DNA of 64,000 nt from Chrysemys picta bellii (Eukaryota; Chordata; Testudines; Emydidae), in the NCBI RefSeq assembly GCF_011386835.1, contig NC_088792.1, forward strand, positions 62,665,287-62,729,286, written 5' to 3'. The translations under genes were made by a program, and so were the position numbers. Shown piece by piece: positions 56,201 through 58,189 of this stretch (position 1 is the first letter of the stretch; each line of letters begins with the position of its first letter). The notes under the pieces are model-generated. The model was not told where the DNA came from and ran no database searches. It was given only the letters and a program-made list of their open reading frames with translations.

Positions 56201-57353
56201 ACTTTTATTACTGTATTAACAGTCAGCTTTAGGATGCCACATGGTGCTCATGAAACAATGCCTCAAGAGAGTTAAGTGAGAAGATTCCCAGGGTTCTAAC
56301 AGAGGCAAAGGTGGGGAGAGGTTGTATAATAGGTTTTTTGTTGGGCTTCAGAATTTCACCTTAACGTTTTCCAGCAAACAAACAGAAGAGCCCTCAGCCC
56401 TTCTGCTGGCTTTGAGGTTTAAAGCCACTAGTACTGACTTGGCACCTGTCTATATCAGGTTATAGTGAATCTCTTCTGATTTGATACAGAATCAGATCAT
56501 GGCCAACAACCAGATAAAGTGCTTGGATGAGTAAGAAAAGCCAAAGAATAATATATATTTAAAGCCCTTCCGTTATGCATGGAAAAATACTGTTGTTGGA
56601 TATTTTTATGTGGGTGACTAGCATGTCAAGCAATAAATTGCTCTTTCAACAAACAGGTAGCCTTTGTTAAACAAAACCTGATTTTTTTAATGGAAACCCT
56701 TCGGCAAAACTCCATTAAAATTAATTATGAAAGGCTTTTCAGAGTGATTAATGAGCATTTTCCAACATGTCCCGTTGCTGCTGTTTATACATTTGCATCT
56801 ATGTCAGGGCTCGCAGCACCTTGTTGAGCTGCTTACACATTTGGTTTCAAGAACAACCTTGGTCTCTCAGAAACTGGACAGATCACGGTTTGCGCACATC
56901 AGAGGAGCTGTTGAGGTTTTGGTGGGTGTGGTTTGATTGTTTTGTATAATTTGTTAGTTCGTTTAGAAAGCAGCAAACTTCTCCTCTGAGCCACAGAAAT
57001 GGGGCTGTAATATGGAAACAAATCATAACAAGTGAAGATGAAAAATAAGGGATGGATACTATTTTGCTTTGAAATGGAACTGAAAACAAAGTTCAAGTAC
57101 AAGTTATATCCAAGTGTTATACAGCCCCCTTCAGGAAATGTACATGTTCAAGAAGTGTGCCTGATTAATGACTACTCCAAAACATTTCTTCTCTGTTGCA
57201 CTGTAGGTAGAAGACCTGAAATCCAAACTAGCCTCTCAAGAGGCAGAACTACAACTGAGAAATCAAGATGCTGAAGCTTTGATTACTAAGATAGGGCTTC
57301 AGACTGAGAAAGTGAGCCAGGAAAGAGCCACTGCTGATGCAGAAGAGCGAAAG
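1813..57353 (+). CDS. DNAH11: Axonemal dynein heavy chain, DNAH11-like, 12 internal exons (partial gene)
   Basis: Outer-arm axonemal dynein heavy chain, the AAA+ motor that drives ciliary beating. Twelve exons at 1813-2017, 10579-10744, 20302-20404, 23004-23243, 25924-26085, 27866-28059, 34904-35066, 37625-37748, 38566-38708, 45632-45793, 55176-55409 and 57207-57353 join to 2043 nt, exactly 681 codons, with AG/GT borders, matching phases and no stop. Domains in order: AAA3 Walker A (GNAGVGKT, residues 30-37 of the joined fragment), AAA3 Walker B (FIDDMN, 94-99), AAA4 Walker A (GVGGSGKQ, 375-382), AAA4 Walker B (FLLTD), then the first coiled-coil strand of the stalk from about residue 600. The phrases in exons 5-7 and 10-12 fit DNAH11 better than DNAH9 or DNAH17 as I recall them; this is from memory, not a search. 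The full protein is about 4500 residues, so both ends lie outside the window. Introns hold all the transposons. Confidence 0.9.
2228..2282. repeat. (TA)n microsatellite
   Basis: A run of about 32 bases of TA at 2235-2267, bordered by ATTTATTT on the left and GTATGTATGTGT on the right. Likely length-polymorphic. Confidence 0.95.
3556..4100 (-). pseudogene. hAT transposase C-terminal fragment (broken)
   Basis: Two - strand frames overlap near 3837. The upstream one (4100 to 3837) has [19 protein letters not shown], and [19 protein letters not shown]. The downstream one (3840 to 3556) has [18 protein letters not shown] and [16 protein letters not shown]. The latter is the hAT dimerisation motif, where families normally show RLFSLSGDIVNKKRAALSP. 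A run of T at 3853-3864 probably caused the frame change. ZBED-like hAT origin is inferred. No N-terminal zinc finger or catalytic core is present. Confidence 0.75.
4205..4465 (+). pseudogene. Second, inverted hAT C-terminal fragment
   Basis: On + the sequence reads [33 protein letters not shown], a stop, then [19 protein letters not shown] and SNWLNKK before a stop. It is the same protein region as the - strand fragment in the left arm of this element, in the opposite orientation, and it too is broken by in-frame stops. Confidence 0.72.
4852..6400. other. Intron sequence, mostly unrecognised
   Basis: A short repeat-like stretch near 5096-5158 has inverted ends (CCAGATCCTCAGCTGAT and GGAGGATCTGCCCC). 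Otherwise no coding pattern or element ends are visible. Confidence 0.5.
6534..7225. mobile_element. GC-rich TIR element, right end lost
   Basis: Begins TA|GGTTACCATATTTTAAGTG and runs into a very GC-rich, CpG-containing interior. It closes near CCCGGACATATCCGAC and GGCAATTCCCCTCGGACGG without the expected inverted right end, so it appears truncated. The end sequence resembles that of the complete TA-flanked element at 57803-58179 (GGGTGACCATAT). No functional ORF is claimed: several long overlapping frames here are a by-product of the base composition. Confidence 0.55.
6741..6928. repeat. Two 94-bp tandem units
   Basis: The unit beginning GCGCGGCCCAGTCCGGCCCC at 6741 is repeated at 6835 with only a few substitutions. 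A degraded third copy may follow. It forms a minisatellite core inside the GC-rich element. Confidence 0.85.
7226..7600. repeat. Unclassified CpG-rich sequence flanking the TIR element
   Basis: The stretch, together with 6400-6533, is GC-rich and repeat-like and seems to be the host sequence into which the element at 6534 inserted. I could not place it in a family. A - strand frame reading [15 protein letters not shown] may be a retroelement relic, but this is not supported further. Confidence 0.35.
7601..8459. other. Intron sequence, nothing recognised
   Basis: AT-rich unique-looking DNA with no coding pattern, element ends or tandem array visible. Confidence 0.5.
8510..9219. mobile_element. 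Element with 16-bp perfect inverted ends
   Basis: ACTGGGATTCACAAAG at 8510-8525 is exactly matched in inverse by CTTTGTGAATCCCAGT at 9204-9219. Related GATTCACAAA motifs recur at 8456 and 8588. No clear target duplication was seen, so the class is unknown. A fragment of a different palindromic repeat (8683-8745) lies inside it. Confidence 0.6.
8683..8745. repeat. Half-copy of the palindromic repeat found at 43907
   Basis: Reads TTATGCCCAAATAAATTTGT and then TAGTCTCTAAGGTGCCACAA, matching the right arm of the hairpin element at 43970-44020 with few differences. Confidence 0.75.
9236..9302. repeat. Short palindromic interspersed repeat
   Basis: TTTAGGCACCTAAAG is mirrored by CTAAGGTGCCTA about 40 bp later. 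A related copy with TAGGTACCTAAAG and TTAGGTGCCTAAG lies at about 10369-10430, so this is a small repeat family rather than a chance hairpin. Confidence 0.5.
9303..10330. other. Intron sequence, mostly unrecognised
   Basis: A short MIR/L2-like stretch may be present at about 9675-9745 (CACAATACACTTTACATAC). Nothing else is visible. Confidence 0.45.
10579..10744 (+). CDS. DNAH11: DNAH11-like exon: AAA3 Walker B
   Basis: Acceptor CATTTTAG and donor TG|GTAAGC. The split first codon uses A from the previous exon. The exon carries KKAGRNYGP and the Walker B block [12 protein letters not shown] with the paired acidic residues, then [14 protein letters not shown]. Two acceptor AGs lie side by side at 10577-10580; only the first keeps the phase. 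The exon ends with two bases of a Trp codon that the next exon completes. Confidence 0.95.
11395..11490 (+). repeat. Ancient interspersed repeat (GTGCTGTACAAACAC family)
   Basis: Reads CCCCATTGTGCAAGGTGCTG and TACAAACACAGAACAA. Related copies occur at about 23325-23430, 38370-38465 and 44120-44185 on + and at about 37060-37145 on -. The family is old and divergent; I cannot name its class with confidence. Confidence 0.6.
11820..11989. mobile_element. Tigger/pogo-type MITE
   Basis: Flanked by TA on both sides (11818-11819 and 11990-11991). The left end CACCTCTATCCTGATG is inverted in the right end TTGAGGTAGAGGTG. The interior contains repeated GATATAACGCGGTAA motifs. The TA duplication and these ends fit a non-autonomous Tc1/mariner (pogo/Tigger) element. 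No ORF. Confidence 0.78.
11992..12960. other. Intron sequence, nothing recognised
   Basis: No coding pattern or element ends seen between the Tigger-like MITE and the first Harbinger copy. Confidence 0.5.
13342..14625 (+). CDS. Harbinger DDE transposase, intact
   Basis: 427 codons, no internal stop. Cuts and joins element DNA in the nucleus; by family knowledge the Myb-like partner brings it to the nucleus and the ends. The N-terminal 90 residues are basic and variable. A helix-turn-helix region follows at about residues 153-185 ([20 protein letters not shown]). The catalytic triad is visible: D210 in [11 protein letters not shown]298 in [15 protein letters not shown], and E334 in [15 protein letters not shown]. 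Related to vertebrate HARBI1, but longer at the N-terminus. The start at 13342 is chosen because the second Harbinger copy begins at the equivalent ATG (MEPA). AATAAA motifs lie 123-133 nt after the stop. Confidence 0.93.
   Translation: MEPAATIAAVMAVVNTSHLIIHLFQRQMRRNRARRLRQRGGDMKSESGTDLSQSTGPRAVNIMVAMGHVDAVERQFWARETSTDWWDRIVLQVWDESQWLRNFRMRKGTSLELCELLSPALKRKDTRMRAAPTVQKRVAIALWKLATPDSYRSVANHFGIGKSTVGVAVMQVANAIVELLLSKVVTLGNVQVIIDGFATMGFPNCGRAIDGTHIPILGPDHQASQYINQKGYFSMVLQALVDHRGRFTNINVGWPGKVHDARVFRNSGLFRRLQQGIYFPDHKITVGDVEMPIVILGDPAYSLMPWLMKPYTGALDTEKELFNYHLSKCRMVVECAFGRLKGRWRSLLTRSDLSETNIPIVIAACCVLHNLCESKGETFMAGWEVEANSLAADYAQPDSHAIRRAQRDAMCIREALKARFLSEQGNL
14651..15560. repeat. Internal duplication in Harbinger copy 1
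   Basis: Sequence from 14651 (GAACCTGCCCCCGTTTCTTT) recurs from about 15193 (GAACCTGCCCCCGTGTCTGT), and the similarity goes on through GCCACCCCTCCTTTTCGGG / GCCGCCCCTCCTTCTTGGG to about 15060 and 15560. Between them GTGACTTTGTGGCGGGGG (about 14983) is inverted as CCCCCGCCACAAAGTCAC (about 15078), a hairpin. The element has thus suffered a direct duplication plus an inverted one. Confidence 0.75.
14748..14758 (+). promoter_or_regulatory. Poly(A) signals of the transposase gene
   Basis: Two overlapping AATAAA hexamers, 123 nt after the transposase stop. They are on the same strand as the dynein gene and lie in its intron. Inverted TTTATT copies at 14783-14792 could serve the convergent Myb-like gene. 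Confidence 0.65.
15432..15866 (-). pseudogene. Harbinger Myb/SANT-like gene, exon 2 (frameshifted)
   Basis: Acceptor (on -) CCATCCCACAG, exon from 15866 downward. It encodes [20 protein letters not shown], then [20 protein letters not shown] and a Gln/Glu/Arg-rich helix ([20 protein letters not shown]), a pattern of the C-terminal half of Harbinger Myb-like proteins. After LMR the open frame gives a sequence of different character and stops at 15535. The neighbouring frame continues [20 protein letters not shown] to a stop at 15432. This points to one extra base in the C run at 15620-15623 (+ strand). With that base discounted, exons 1 and 2 would sum to 337 codons including stop. Confidence 0.75.
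16369..16659 (+). CDS. Third Harbinger ORF, 96 aa, possibly BEN-like
   Basis: Function unknown. The ORF begins at CACCATGAGC, right after an acceptor-like TTCTAAGCAG, and ends at TAG. It reads [18 protein letters not shown], then [20 protein letters not shown] and [20 protein letters not shown]. Copy 2 has the same ORF (32927-33217), same length, 71 of 96 residues identical. Between the copies 26 codons differ silently and 25 change the residue, with no indel, although flanks contain indels. The last two-thirds resemble the hydrophobic pattern of BEN domains (Leu-rich helix, Gly turn, basic patch, LP-xxL, aromatic end), which would suggest DNA binding; this is weak inference. It lies inside the intron of the - strand Myb-like gene. 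Confidence 0.75.
   Translation: MSDITLLRISETEKERMLRESQQKPGPYAAMLCKAMIPEYLMIAWRGKVSYHGGHNKATLPRNLMQRLSNYLQESFVEMSLEDFSSIPGHIDLLFQ
16654..16801 (+). repeat. 84-bp tandem duplication after the third ORF
   Basis: CAGTAGCTGCACTGGCAAGG at 16654 recurs as CAGTAGTTGCACTGCCAAGG at 16738, followed in both by GGACTAAAA and GCCTAGGGCAAAC. The duplicated unit includes the stop codon of the ORF. Copy 2 has a single unit. Confidence 0.85.
16858..17434 (-). CDS. Harbinger Myb/SANT-like gene, exon 1
   Basis: DNA-binding partner of the transposase by family knowledge. From M at 17434 (a second M at 17407) the protein reads [56 protein letters not shown]: a trihelix Myb/SANT (Myb_DNA-bind_4-like) fold with its conserved Trp residues. 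An acidic Ser/Glu/Asp-rich stretch follows and [18 protein letters not shown] closes the exon. A GTAAGT donor (on -) begins at 16857; the split codon phase fits the acceptor at 15866. The open frame extends upstream to 17515, but the reptile repeats I recall start near the Met residues given. Confidence 0.82.
17880..18032. repeat. Palindromic interspersed repeat
   Basis: GGGCTTGATTCTGCAAAG at the left is roughly inverted by GGCAAGATCAGGGC at the right, with inward ACTTAATATCATG and CACATTGATTTAAATGAG. Similar inverted short repeats of this kind appear at 34254, 37984, 49595 and 54312. Confidence 0.5.
18608..18712 (-). repeat. MIR-type CORE-SINE
   Basis: Read on -, it matches the tRNA-derived head of MIR: the + strand has TGACTTGCCCAGGTCACACA, GCAGAGCCTGGAATCAAATC (the inverted B-box region) and CCATTGGGCCATATTGC. 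Ancient and divergent. Confidence 0.78.
18903..19213. mobile_element. PIF/Harbinger MITE
   Basis: Left end GGGTATGTCTACACTGCAG, right end CTGCAGCGTAGACATACCC, one mismatch over 19 bp. The interior has AGCTCACTCTAGTGCGCTAA and TATTTTTAGTGTGCTAG, an internal near-palindrome. No clear 3-bp duplication remains. The right half of the same family is at 22740-22882. Confidence 0.85.
19321..20215. repeat. AT-rich interspersed repeat split by a CR1
   Basis: The pieces 19321-19477 (AAATATTTTGGATGGAACAA, GTTTCACGAGACACGG) and about 20031-20215 (CAAATTTTGAAATG) are both made of A/T tracts with AAAATTTTC-like motifs. A CR1 lies between. Similar AT-rich repeats are at 27305, 35181 and 40383. Confidence 0.5.
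19478..20030 (+). mobile_element. CR1 LINE 3' end
   Basis: Begins at the C-terminal reverse transcriptase region ([25 protein letters not shown]) and runs through TTTAGTCTTGAGAAAAGAAG, GGGCTGTTATAAAGCGG and TGCAGGGGGCTGGGCTTGAT to the tail repeat ATAATTCTAT. It is 5' truncated and has stops and frameshifts. Confidence 0.9.
20302..20404 (+). CDS. DNAH11: DNAH11-like exon: AAA3 core
   Basis: A short exon of 103 nt, one base to finish Trp plus 34 codons. It reads [20 protein letters not shown] and then [14 protein letters not shown], the conserved sensor-1 stretch of dynein AAA3. The acceptor is TATCTTCTAG and the donor CAG|GTATGG. The 9.6-kb intron before it contains the first large Harbinger transposon. 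Confidence 0.95.
20509..20709. mobile_element. TA-flanked MITE
   Basis: TA at 20507-20508 and 20710-20711. Left end CAGACGCTTCCTGACTTACG; right end AACCCGGTGGGCATCTG. Ends are imperfectly inverted, and the interior is full of TTACGCAAG/GTAACTCG motifs typical of Tc1/mariner-like (Tigger) derivatives. Confidence 0.65.
20880..22680 (+). mobile_element. DIRS-like retroelement remnant (gag region)
   Basis: From about 21960 three + frames, joined by frameshifts, give a DIRS-type gag pattern: [20 protein letters not shown], then [17 protein letters not shown], then [20 protein letters not shown] and ANYQAP, then [17 protein letters not shown]. These phrases match tyrosine-recombinase DIRS elements of reptiles as I recall them. 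No reverse transcriptase or recombinase is present. Upstream sequence from about 20880 seems to belong to it and is split by a Harbinger MITE at 21239. The left boundary is a guess. Confidence 0.65.
21239..21534. mobile_element. PIF/Harbinger MITE inside the DIRS remnant
   Basis: Left end GGGCTTATCTTAACTACCGG, right end CCATAGTGAAGACCAGTCC. The 3-bp duplication TGA is present at 21236-21238 and 21535-21537. The interior carries GTCGACCTAAGTTATGCTAC and its inverse, the same subfamily as 61101-61344. Confidence 0.82.
22740..22882. mobile_element. Harbinger MITE, right half
   Basis: Reads CTATTTTTAGTGCGCTAGC and ends CCGCAGTGTAGACATACCC. The left terminal repeat is missing. Confidence 0.7.
23004..23243 (+). 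CDS. DNAH11: DNAH11-like exon: C-terminal AAA3
   Basis: 80 codons in phase 0. It opens with [20 protein letters not shown] and closes with [15 protein letters not shown], the NLRDLS block typical of dynein AAA3. The acceptor has a strong pyrimidine tract (TTCTTATTTTCAG). The donor CAG|GTCTGT departs from the usual GTRAGT at positions +3 and +4, the weakest splice site of the set. The next exon begins GILF, so the reading frame is sound. Confidence 0.94.
23310..23430 (+). repeat. Ancient interspersed repeat
   Basis: CCATTGTGCTAGACACTGTC followed by ACAGTCCCTGCCTTGAAGAG and TTTACAATCTAAATAGAC; same old family as at 11395. Confidence 0.65.
23431..24411. other. Intron sequence, nothing recognised
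   Basis: Contains G-rich tracts (about 23740) but no coding pattern or element ends I can support. Confidence 0.45.
24415..24680. mobile_element. Probable Harbinger MITE
   Basis: Left end GGGGATGCCTATACTACAAG, right end TTTTAGATGTAGGCCAGGCC, imperfectly inverted. TAA precedes the left end but the right flank is TCC, so the duplication has decayed or my right border is off. Confidence 0.6.
24740..25250 (+). repeat. LTR-like repeat (unproven)
   Basis: A moderately GC-rich block with CCCCCTGCTGGAGGCCCCAT, a TATA-like AGATAAAAGGAG at about 24853 and no coding signal. It resembles a solo LTR of a reptile retroelement, but I cannot see paired TG/CA ends or a target duplication. Confidence 0.35.
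25924..26085 (+). CDS. DNAH11: DNAH11-like exon: AAA3-AAA4 linker
   Basis: 54 codons, phase 0 at both ends, acceptor TATTTTTAG and donor GAG|GTAAGG. It reads [10 protein letters not shown], then [20 protein letters not shown], then DTAHKYFE. The [12 protein letters not shown] block is a fixed landmark of axonemal dyneins at the end of AAA3. Confidence 0.95.
26086..27300. other. Intron sequence, nothing recognised
   Basis: AT-rich, no element ends or coding pattern seen. Confidence 0.5.
27305..27737. repeat. AT-rich interspersed repeat
   Basis: Long A and T tracts with AAAATTTTCTGCAAAAA and a right end AAAATTTTGGTCAGCTCTAA, which resembles inverted AGAGCTGGGCAAAAATTTTC at 35181. GC-poor except a (CCCCAC)n-like patch near 27460. 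Confidence 0.5.
27866..28059 (+). CDS. DNAH11: DNAH11-like exon: N-terminal AAA4
   Basis: 64 codons plus two bases, acceptor CTTGCTAG, donor GT|GTAAGT. It encodes [20 protein letters not shown], then [20 protein letters not shown], the segment just before the AAA4 P-loop. The [11 protein letters not shown] and [17 protein letters not shown] phrases are part of why I favour DNAH11 over DNAH9/17. The 6.8-kb intron that follows contains the second Harbinger transposon. Confidence 0.95.
28060..29995. other. Intron sequence, nothing recognised
   Basis: No coding pattern or mobile-element ends visible up to the second Harbinger copy. Confidence 0.5.
30364..31675 (+). pseudogene. Harbinger transposase, copy 2 (stop and frameshift)
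   Basis: Starts [20 protein letters not shown] at 30778-30780 interrupts the frame where copy 1 has CGA (Arg), a typical CpG loss. The frame then continues [20 protein letters not shown] with D in AIDGTHIP, D in [13 protein letters not shown] and E in [15 protein letters not shown] all still present. Near the C-terminus a roughly 30-bp local duplication shifts the frame: the open frame ends at 31599, while the expected tail ([20 protein letters not shown]) continues in another frame to 31675. Confidence 0.88.
31770..31775 (+). promoter_or_regulatory. Poly(A) signal of copy 2 transposase
   Basis: AATAAA about 95 nt after the ancestral stop, in sense with the dynein gene. An inverted signal TTTATT at 31804-31809 could serve the convergent Myb-like gene. 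Confidence 0.55.
31816..33800 (-). pseudogene. Harbinger Myb/SANT-like gene, copy 2 (two exons, broken)
   Basis: Exon 1 (about 33800 to 33318) starts [18 protein letters not shown] and DLIAIWGE, then lacks roughly 60-70 bp relative to copy 1, then resumes at [21 protein letters not shown] further frame change lies near 33560 before [10 protein letters not shown]. It ends at a CAG|GTGAGT donor on -. Exon 2 (about 32357 to 31900) retains [18 protein letters not shown] and [12 protein letters not shown] but has stops upstream. The DNA-binding domain is therefore disrupted. Confidence 0.8.
32927..33217 (+). CDS. Third Harbinger ORF, copy 2, 96 aa
   Basis: Same position and length as the ORF at 16369. 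It reads [58 protein letters not shown] and ends RLFQ, TAG. The start context is TTACCATGAGT after ATTTCAACCAG, again acceptor-like. It remains open although the other two genes of this copy are broken. Function unknown; a BEN-like fold is a tentative suggestion from the hydrophobic pattern. Confidence 0.72.
   Translation: MSDITLLRITQRDKERMLLECQRTPGPYAARLCHAMIPDYLLLAWRGQVSYHGGRNKAALPRNLMARLLEYLQESFMEMSLEDFCSIPRHVNRLFQ
34254..34332. repeat. Short palindromic repeat
   Basis: GAGCCAAATTCTCATCTGC is mirrored by GCTGAGAATTTGGTCT about 50 bp later, with TCCATTGACTTCAG in the loop; the sort of short inverted repeat common in reptile introns. Confidence 0.6.
34904..35066 (+). CDS. DNAH11: DNAH11-like exon: AAA4 Walker A
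   Basis: One base completes Val, followed by 54 codons. The exon contains [16 protein letters not shown], the AAA4 P-loop GVGGSGKQ, and [15 protein letters not shown]. It ends QDFR at an AGG|GTAAAC donor. The P-loop is intact. The acceptor is TTTCCATCATCAG, about 0.7 kb past the end of the second Harbinger copy. Confidence 0.95.
35181..35385. repeat. AT-rich interspersed repeat
   Basis: Begins AGAGCTGGGCAAAAATTTTC and continues in AAAAA/TTTTT tracts. Similar start to the copy at 40383. Confidence 0.55.
35386..36550. other. Intron sequence, nothing recognised
   Basis: No coding pattern. A short TTAAATTAATGGAGTTACTC motif near 35725 may be a relic of the palindromic repeat family. Confidence 0.45.
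36552..36825. mobile_element. Harbinger-type MITE
   Basis: Left end GGGGCTTTTCTACACTGCC, right end GGCAGTGTAGACATAGCC; 16 of about 19 bases match in inverse. No matching 3-bp duplication was identified. Confidence 0.75.
37060..37145 (-). repeat. Ancient interspersed repeat, inverted
   Basis: ACTGGGGCTCCTAGGTGCTA and TACAATGCTTAGCCCAGTG read on - as the family seen at 38370 and 11395. Confidence 0.6.
37625..37748 (+). CDS. DNAH11: DNAH11-like exon: AAA4 Walker B
   Basis: 41 codons plus one base. It reads [19 protein letters not shown], then [20 protein letters not shown]. The VFLLTDAHV block is the AAA4 Walker B region. The acceptor CCTTACAG follows a pyrimidine-rich tract. The donor TCAG|GTGATT is close to an in-frame TGA-like context but the split Gly codon is completed by the next exon. 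Confidence 0.94.
37984..38088. repeat. Palindromic repeat
   Basis: CCTGATTCTCTTCTTC at the left is inverted as GAGGAGAATTGGG at the right, with AACTGGTGTAATTCCATTG and TTATACCAGTGTAAG in between. Same kind as 34254. Confidence 0.6.
38370..38465 (+). repeat. Ancient interspersed repeat
   Basis: CCCATAGCACTTAGGAGCCC then CCCATTGTGCTAGGCTCTGT and GATGGTCCCTGCTG; family of 11395. Confidence 0.65.
38566..38708 (+). CDS. DNAH11: DNAH11-like exon: AAA4 middle
   Basis: Two bases complete Gly, followed by 47 codons: [43 protein letters not shown]. The EIPDLF-like opening and the DTRENCW motif are standard for axonemal dynein AAA4. A long pyrimidine tract (CCTCCTCCCCCACCCCC) precedes the acceptor. 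The donor is AAA|GTAAGG. Confidence 0.94.
38720..40370. other. Intron sequence, mostly unrecognised
   Basis: A possible degraded MITE at about 39033-39140 (AGGCCTTATCAACACTTGGA, GTCTGCAGTAAGCA). No coding pattern supported; short open frames here are taken as chance. Confidence 0.45.
40383..40752. mobile_element. AT-rich element with inverted ends
   Basis: Left ATCTGGGCAAATTTTTTTTG, right AATCCATTATTTGCTCAGCT. GGGCAAAT is the inverse of ATTTGCTC, one base apart. The interior is A/T tract with AATGGGTGAAAATGGC. Possibly an old MITE; the class is unknown. Confidence 0.5.
40753..41772. other. Intron sequence, nothing recognised
   Basis: No coding pattern or element ends identified. Confidence 0.5.
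41773..42740. mobile_element. Harbinger-type non-autonomous element with GC-rich insert
   Basis: Left end GGCTTGGCCTACACTACAG, right end TTAGTGTAGACATACCC. The outer parts are AT-balanced and typical of these MITEs (GTTGACATAAGGCAG / GACCTAACATAAGGTAGC), while 42010-42640 is GC-rich with repeated CTGGGAGCC and GCTGCC motifs on both strands. Open frames across this part reflect composition. Neither flank shows a matching triplet. Confidence 0.75.
42745..43890. other. Intron sequence with homopolymer and pyrimidine tracts
   Basis: Holds an A9G13 run at about 43294-43315 and a CT-rich tract at about 43485-43585. No supported gene. Confidence 0.5.
43907..44063. mobile_element. Fold-back (palindromic) element
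   Basis: GGCACCTTAAAAACTAACAG and ATTTATTTGGGCATAA are inverted as TTATGCCCAAATAAAT and CTGTTAGTCTTTAAGGTGCC, arms of about 36 bp around a 28-bp loop (43943-43969). The right arm continues into GATACAGACTAACGCGG, while the matching outer left arm is missing. Known to me as a very common reptile palindromic repeat, class uncertain. Confidence 0.75.
44190..45630. other. Intron sequence with A/T-rich tract
   Basis: 45014-45120 is almost pure A/T ((TTTTA)n and TTATT motifs). The rest is unrecognised. The end of the ancient repeat family (AGACAGTCCGTGCCCCCCAA) lies just before, at 44150-44175. Confidence 0.5.
45632..45793 (+). CDS. DNAH11: DNAH11-like exon: late AAA4, conserved Arg cluster
   Basis: 54 codons, phase 0 at both ends, acceptor CATCTCTGCAG, donor GAG|GTACAG. 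It encodes [20 protein letters not shown], then [16 protein letters not shown] and [11 protein letters not shown]. The RVRARKFPA stretch and WFHEWP are nearly invariant in the family. The residue before IE is Val where I recall Gly in relatives, a minor oddity. Confidence 0.95.
45800..50035. other. Intron sequence, nothing recognised
   Basis: 4.2 kb without coding pattern. Minor features are (TTTTA)n at about 48088-48118, a G-rich purine tract at 48710-48960, and a repeat-like inverted stretch near 49594-49665 (GAAATCCTGGCCCCACTGGA). Confidence 0.45.
50041..50922 (+). mobile_element. CR1 LINE 3' end with RT C-terminus
   Basis: The open part reads [57 protein letters not shown] and [19 protein letters not shown], the C-terminal end of CR1 reverse transcriptase. 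Frameshifts follow, then the CR1 3' UTR ending CTATGAATCTATG. It is 5' truncated and inactive. Confidence 0.92.
50923..53974. other. Intron sequence, nothing recognised
   Basis: Includes a (GTTTT)n tract at about 53047-53077. No coding pattern or element ends found. Confidence 0.5.
53983..54294. mobile_element. hAT MITE
   Basis: Left end CAGCGGCTCTCAAACTGTGG, right end AAGTTTGAGAACCCCTG. The 8-bp flanks ACATACAT and ACATACAC differ at one base, so the target duplication is of hAT length. The interior is GC-rich with GGGTCGGGACC and its inverse-like GGGGTCGAGG. Confidence 0.85.
54312..54452. repeat. Palindromic repeat
   Basis: CCTGACCCAATACTCATTGA and ATTGACTTCAAGTAGGAACT with GATTGGGCCCAATC in the middle (a perfect 14-bp palindrome). 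Several GAAGTCAAT motifs occur in both orientations. Confidence 0.65.
54676..54892. repeat. GC/purine-rich interspersed repeat
   Basis: Starts GATGCCGGAATGGGGGAGCC and continues in GGGGCAGGGCCTCAGGGGG-type purine-rich repeats. Recalled as a common reptile repeat; ends not definable. Confidence 0.5.
55176..55409 (+). CDS. DNAH11: DNAH11-like exon: end of AAA4 and start of stalk
   Basis: 78 codons, phase 0, acceptor GATGTTTTCAG, donor CAG|GTAAAT. It reads [40 protein letters not shown], then a Lys/Glu-rich helix ending KLKTTASQ. The [11 protein letters not shown] motif marks the base of the stalk in dyneins, and the following heptad-like charged sequence begins coiled coil 1. The intron before it is 9.4 kb. 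Confidence 0.95.
55410..57206. other. Intron sequence, nothing recognised
   Basis: No coding pattern or element ends seen between the two stalk exons. Confidence 0.5.
57207..57353 (+). CDS. DNAH11: DNAH11-like exon: stalk coiled coil 1
   Basis: 49 codons, phase 0, acceptor TTGCACTGTAG, donor AAG|GTCAGT. It is a continuous charged helix, [20 protein letters not shown] followed by [20 protein letters not shown], the rising strand of the stalk that leads to the microtubule-binding domain. This is the last dynein exon I can find; 57354-64000 appears to be intron only. Confidence 0.95.
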
Positions 57354-57802
57354 GTCAGTCTAATTCCTCCATTTAGGGTTGTTGAGCTGTATTTAACACA
57401 AAATAAACCTTTGTAGGTGAACCATTTTGAACAACTTCCTCTCTAGGGAGCATGAAGTCTAAAGAATTATTATACTTATACATGTAACTGCATTTCAGAC
57501 CATGATTATCATTTGACCTTTCTTTACATTATGCATTTTCTCAACCTCTTAGCTCTTTTAATGATATGAAAGAACAATAAATACTGAGCTCATTCAAGCG
57601 TATAATGGATATGGATCTTCACAATCAGGCCTATTTGTAATACAGTAATGGTCACAGAGTCTTCTCTGAGAACTTTAGGTTTCTAAAGGCTTTGTGGTTT
57701 TAGTTAAATTGAACAATTCAATTAATAACGAAGTCCATTCCATTGCCTTACACTTATTTCCAAATTTTGAATCTTAAAATCCTTCTATGGGATGTATAAG
57801 TA

Positions 57803-58179
57803 GGGTGACCATATGTCCTGTTTTGGCCAGGACAGTCTCTCTCTTTTTTTTTTTTTTTAAAGTCCTGTCCGAGCCGTCCCGACTTTTTTGGGAAAAGTGG
57901 GCATTTGTCCTGTTTACTCTTGCCAACTGATCAAATTTGCAAGAGCAAATGGGAAAAATGCCCACCTTTGTCAAAAAAGTGTGAGCAGCGATGGCAGCCC
58001 CATGCAGGGCTCAGATGGGGAGCAGGCAGGGCTCGAGTGAGCAGCGACACGAGCCCCAGCCCCAGATGGGGGGGAGGTGTTGGGCGAGCAGCTCATGCCA
58101 GCCCCATGCACCAGGGTGGAGGGCACTTGGGCTAGCCCCACGCAGTGTCCCGTTTTCCCTTTCGGAAATATGGTCACTC
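57803..58179. mobile_element. TA-flanked MITE (Tc1/mariner-like)
   Basis: TA at 57801-57802 and 58180-58181. Left end GGGTGACCATATGTCCTG, right end TTCGGAAATATGGTCACTC; GRGTGACCATAT is inverted at both ends. The GC-rich centre has tandem-like CAGCCCCATGCA motifs. A truncated relative is at 6534. Confidence 0.82.
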
Positions 58180-58189
58180 TATGTGTAAG

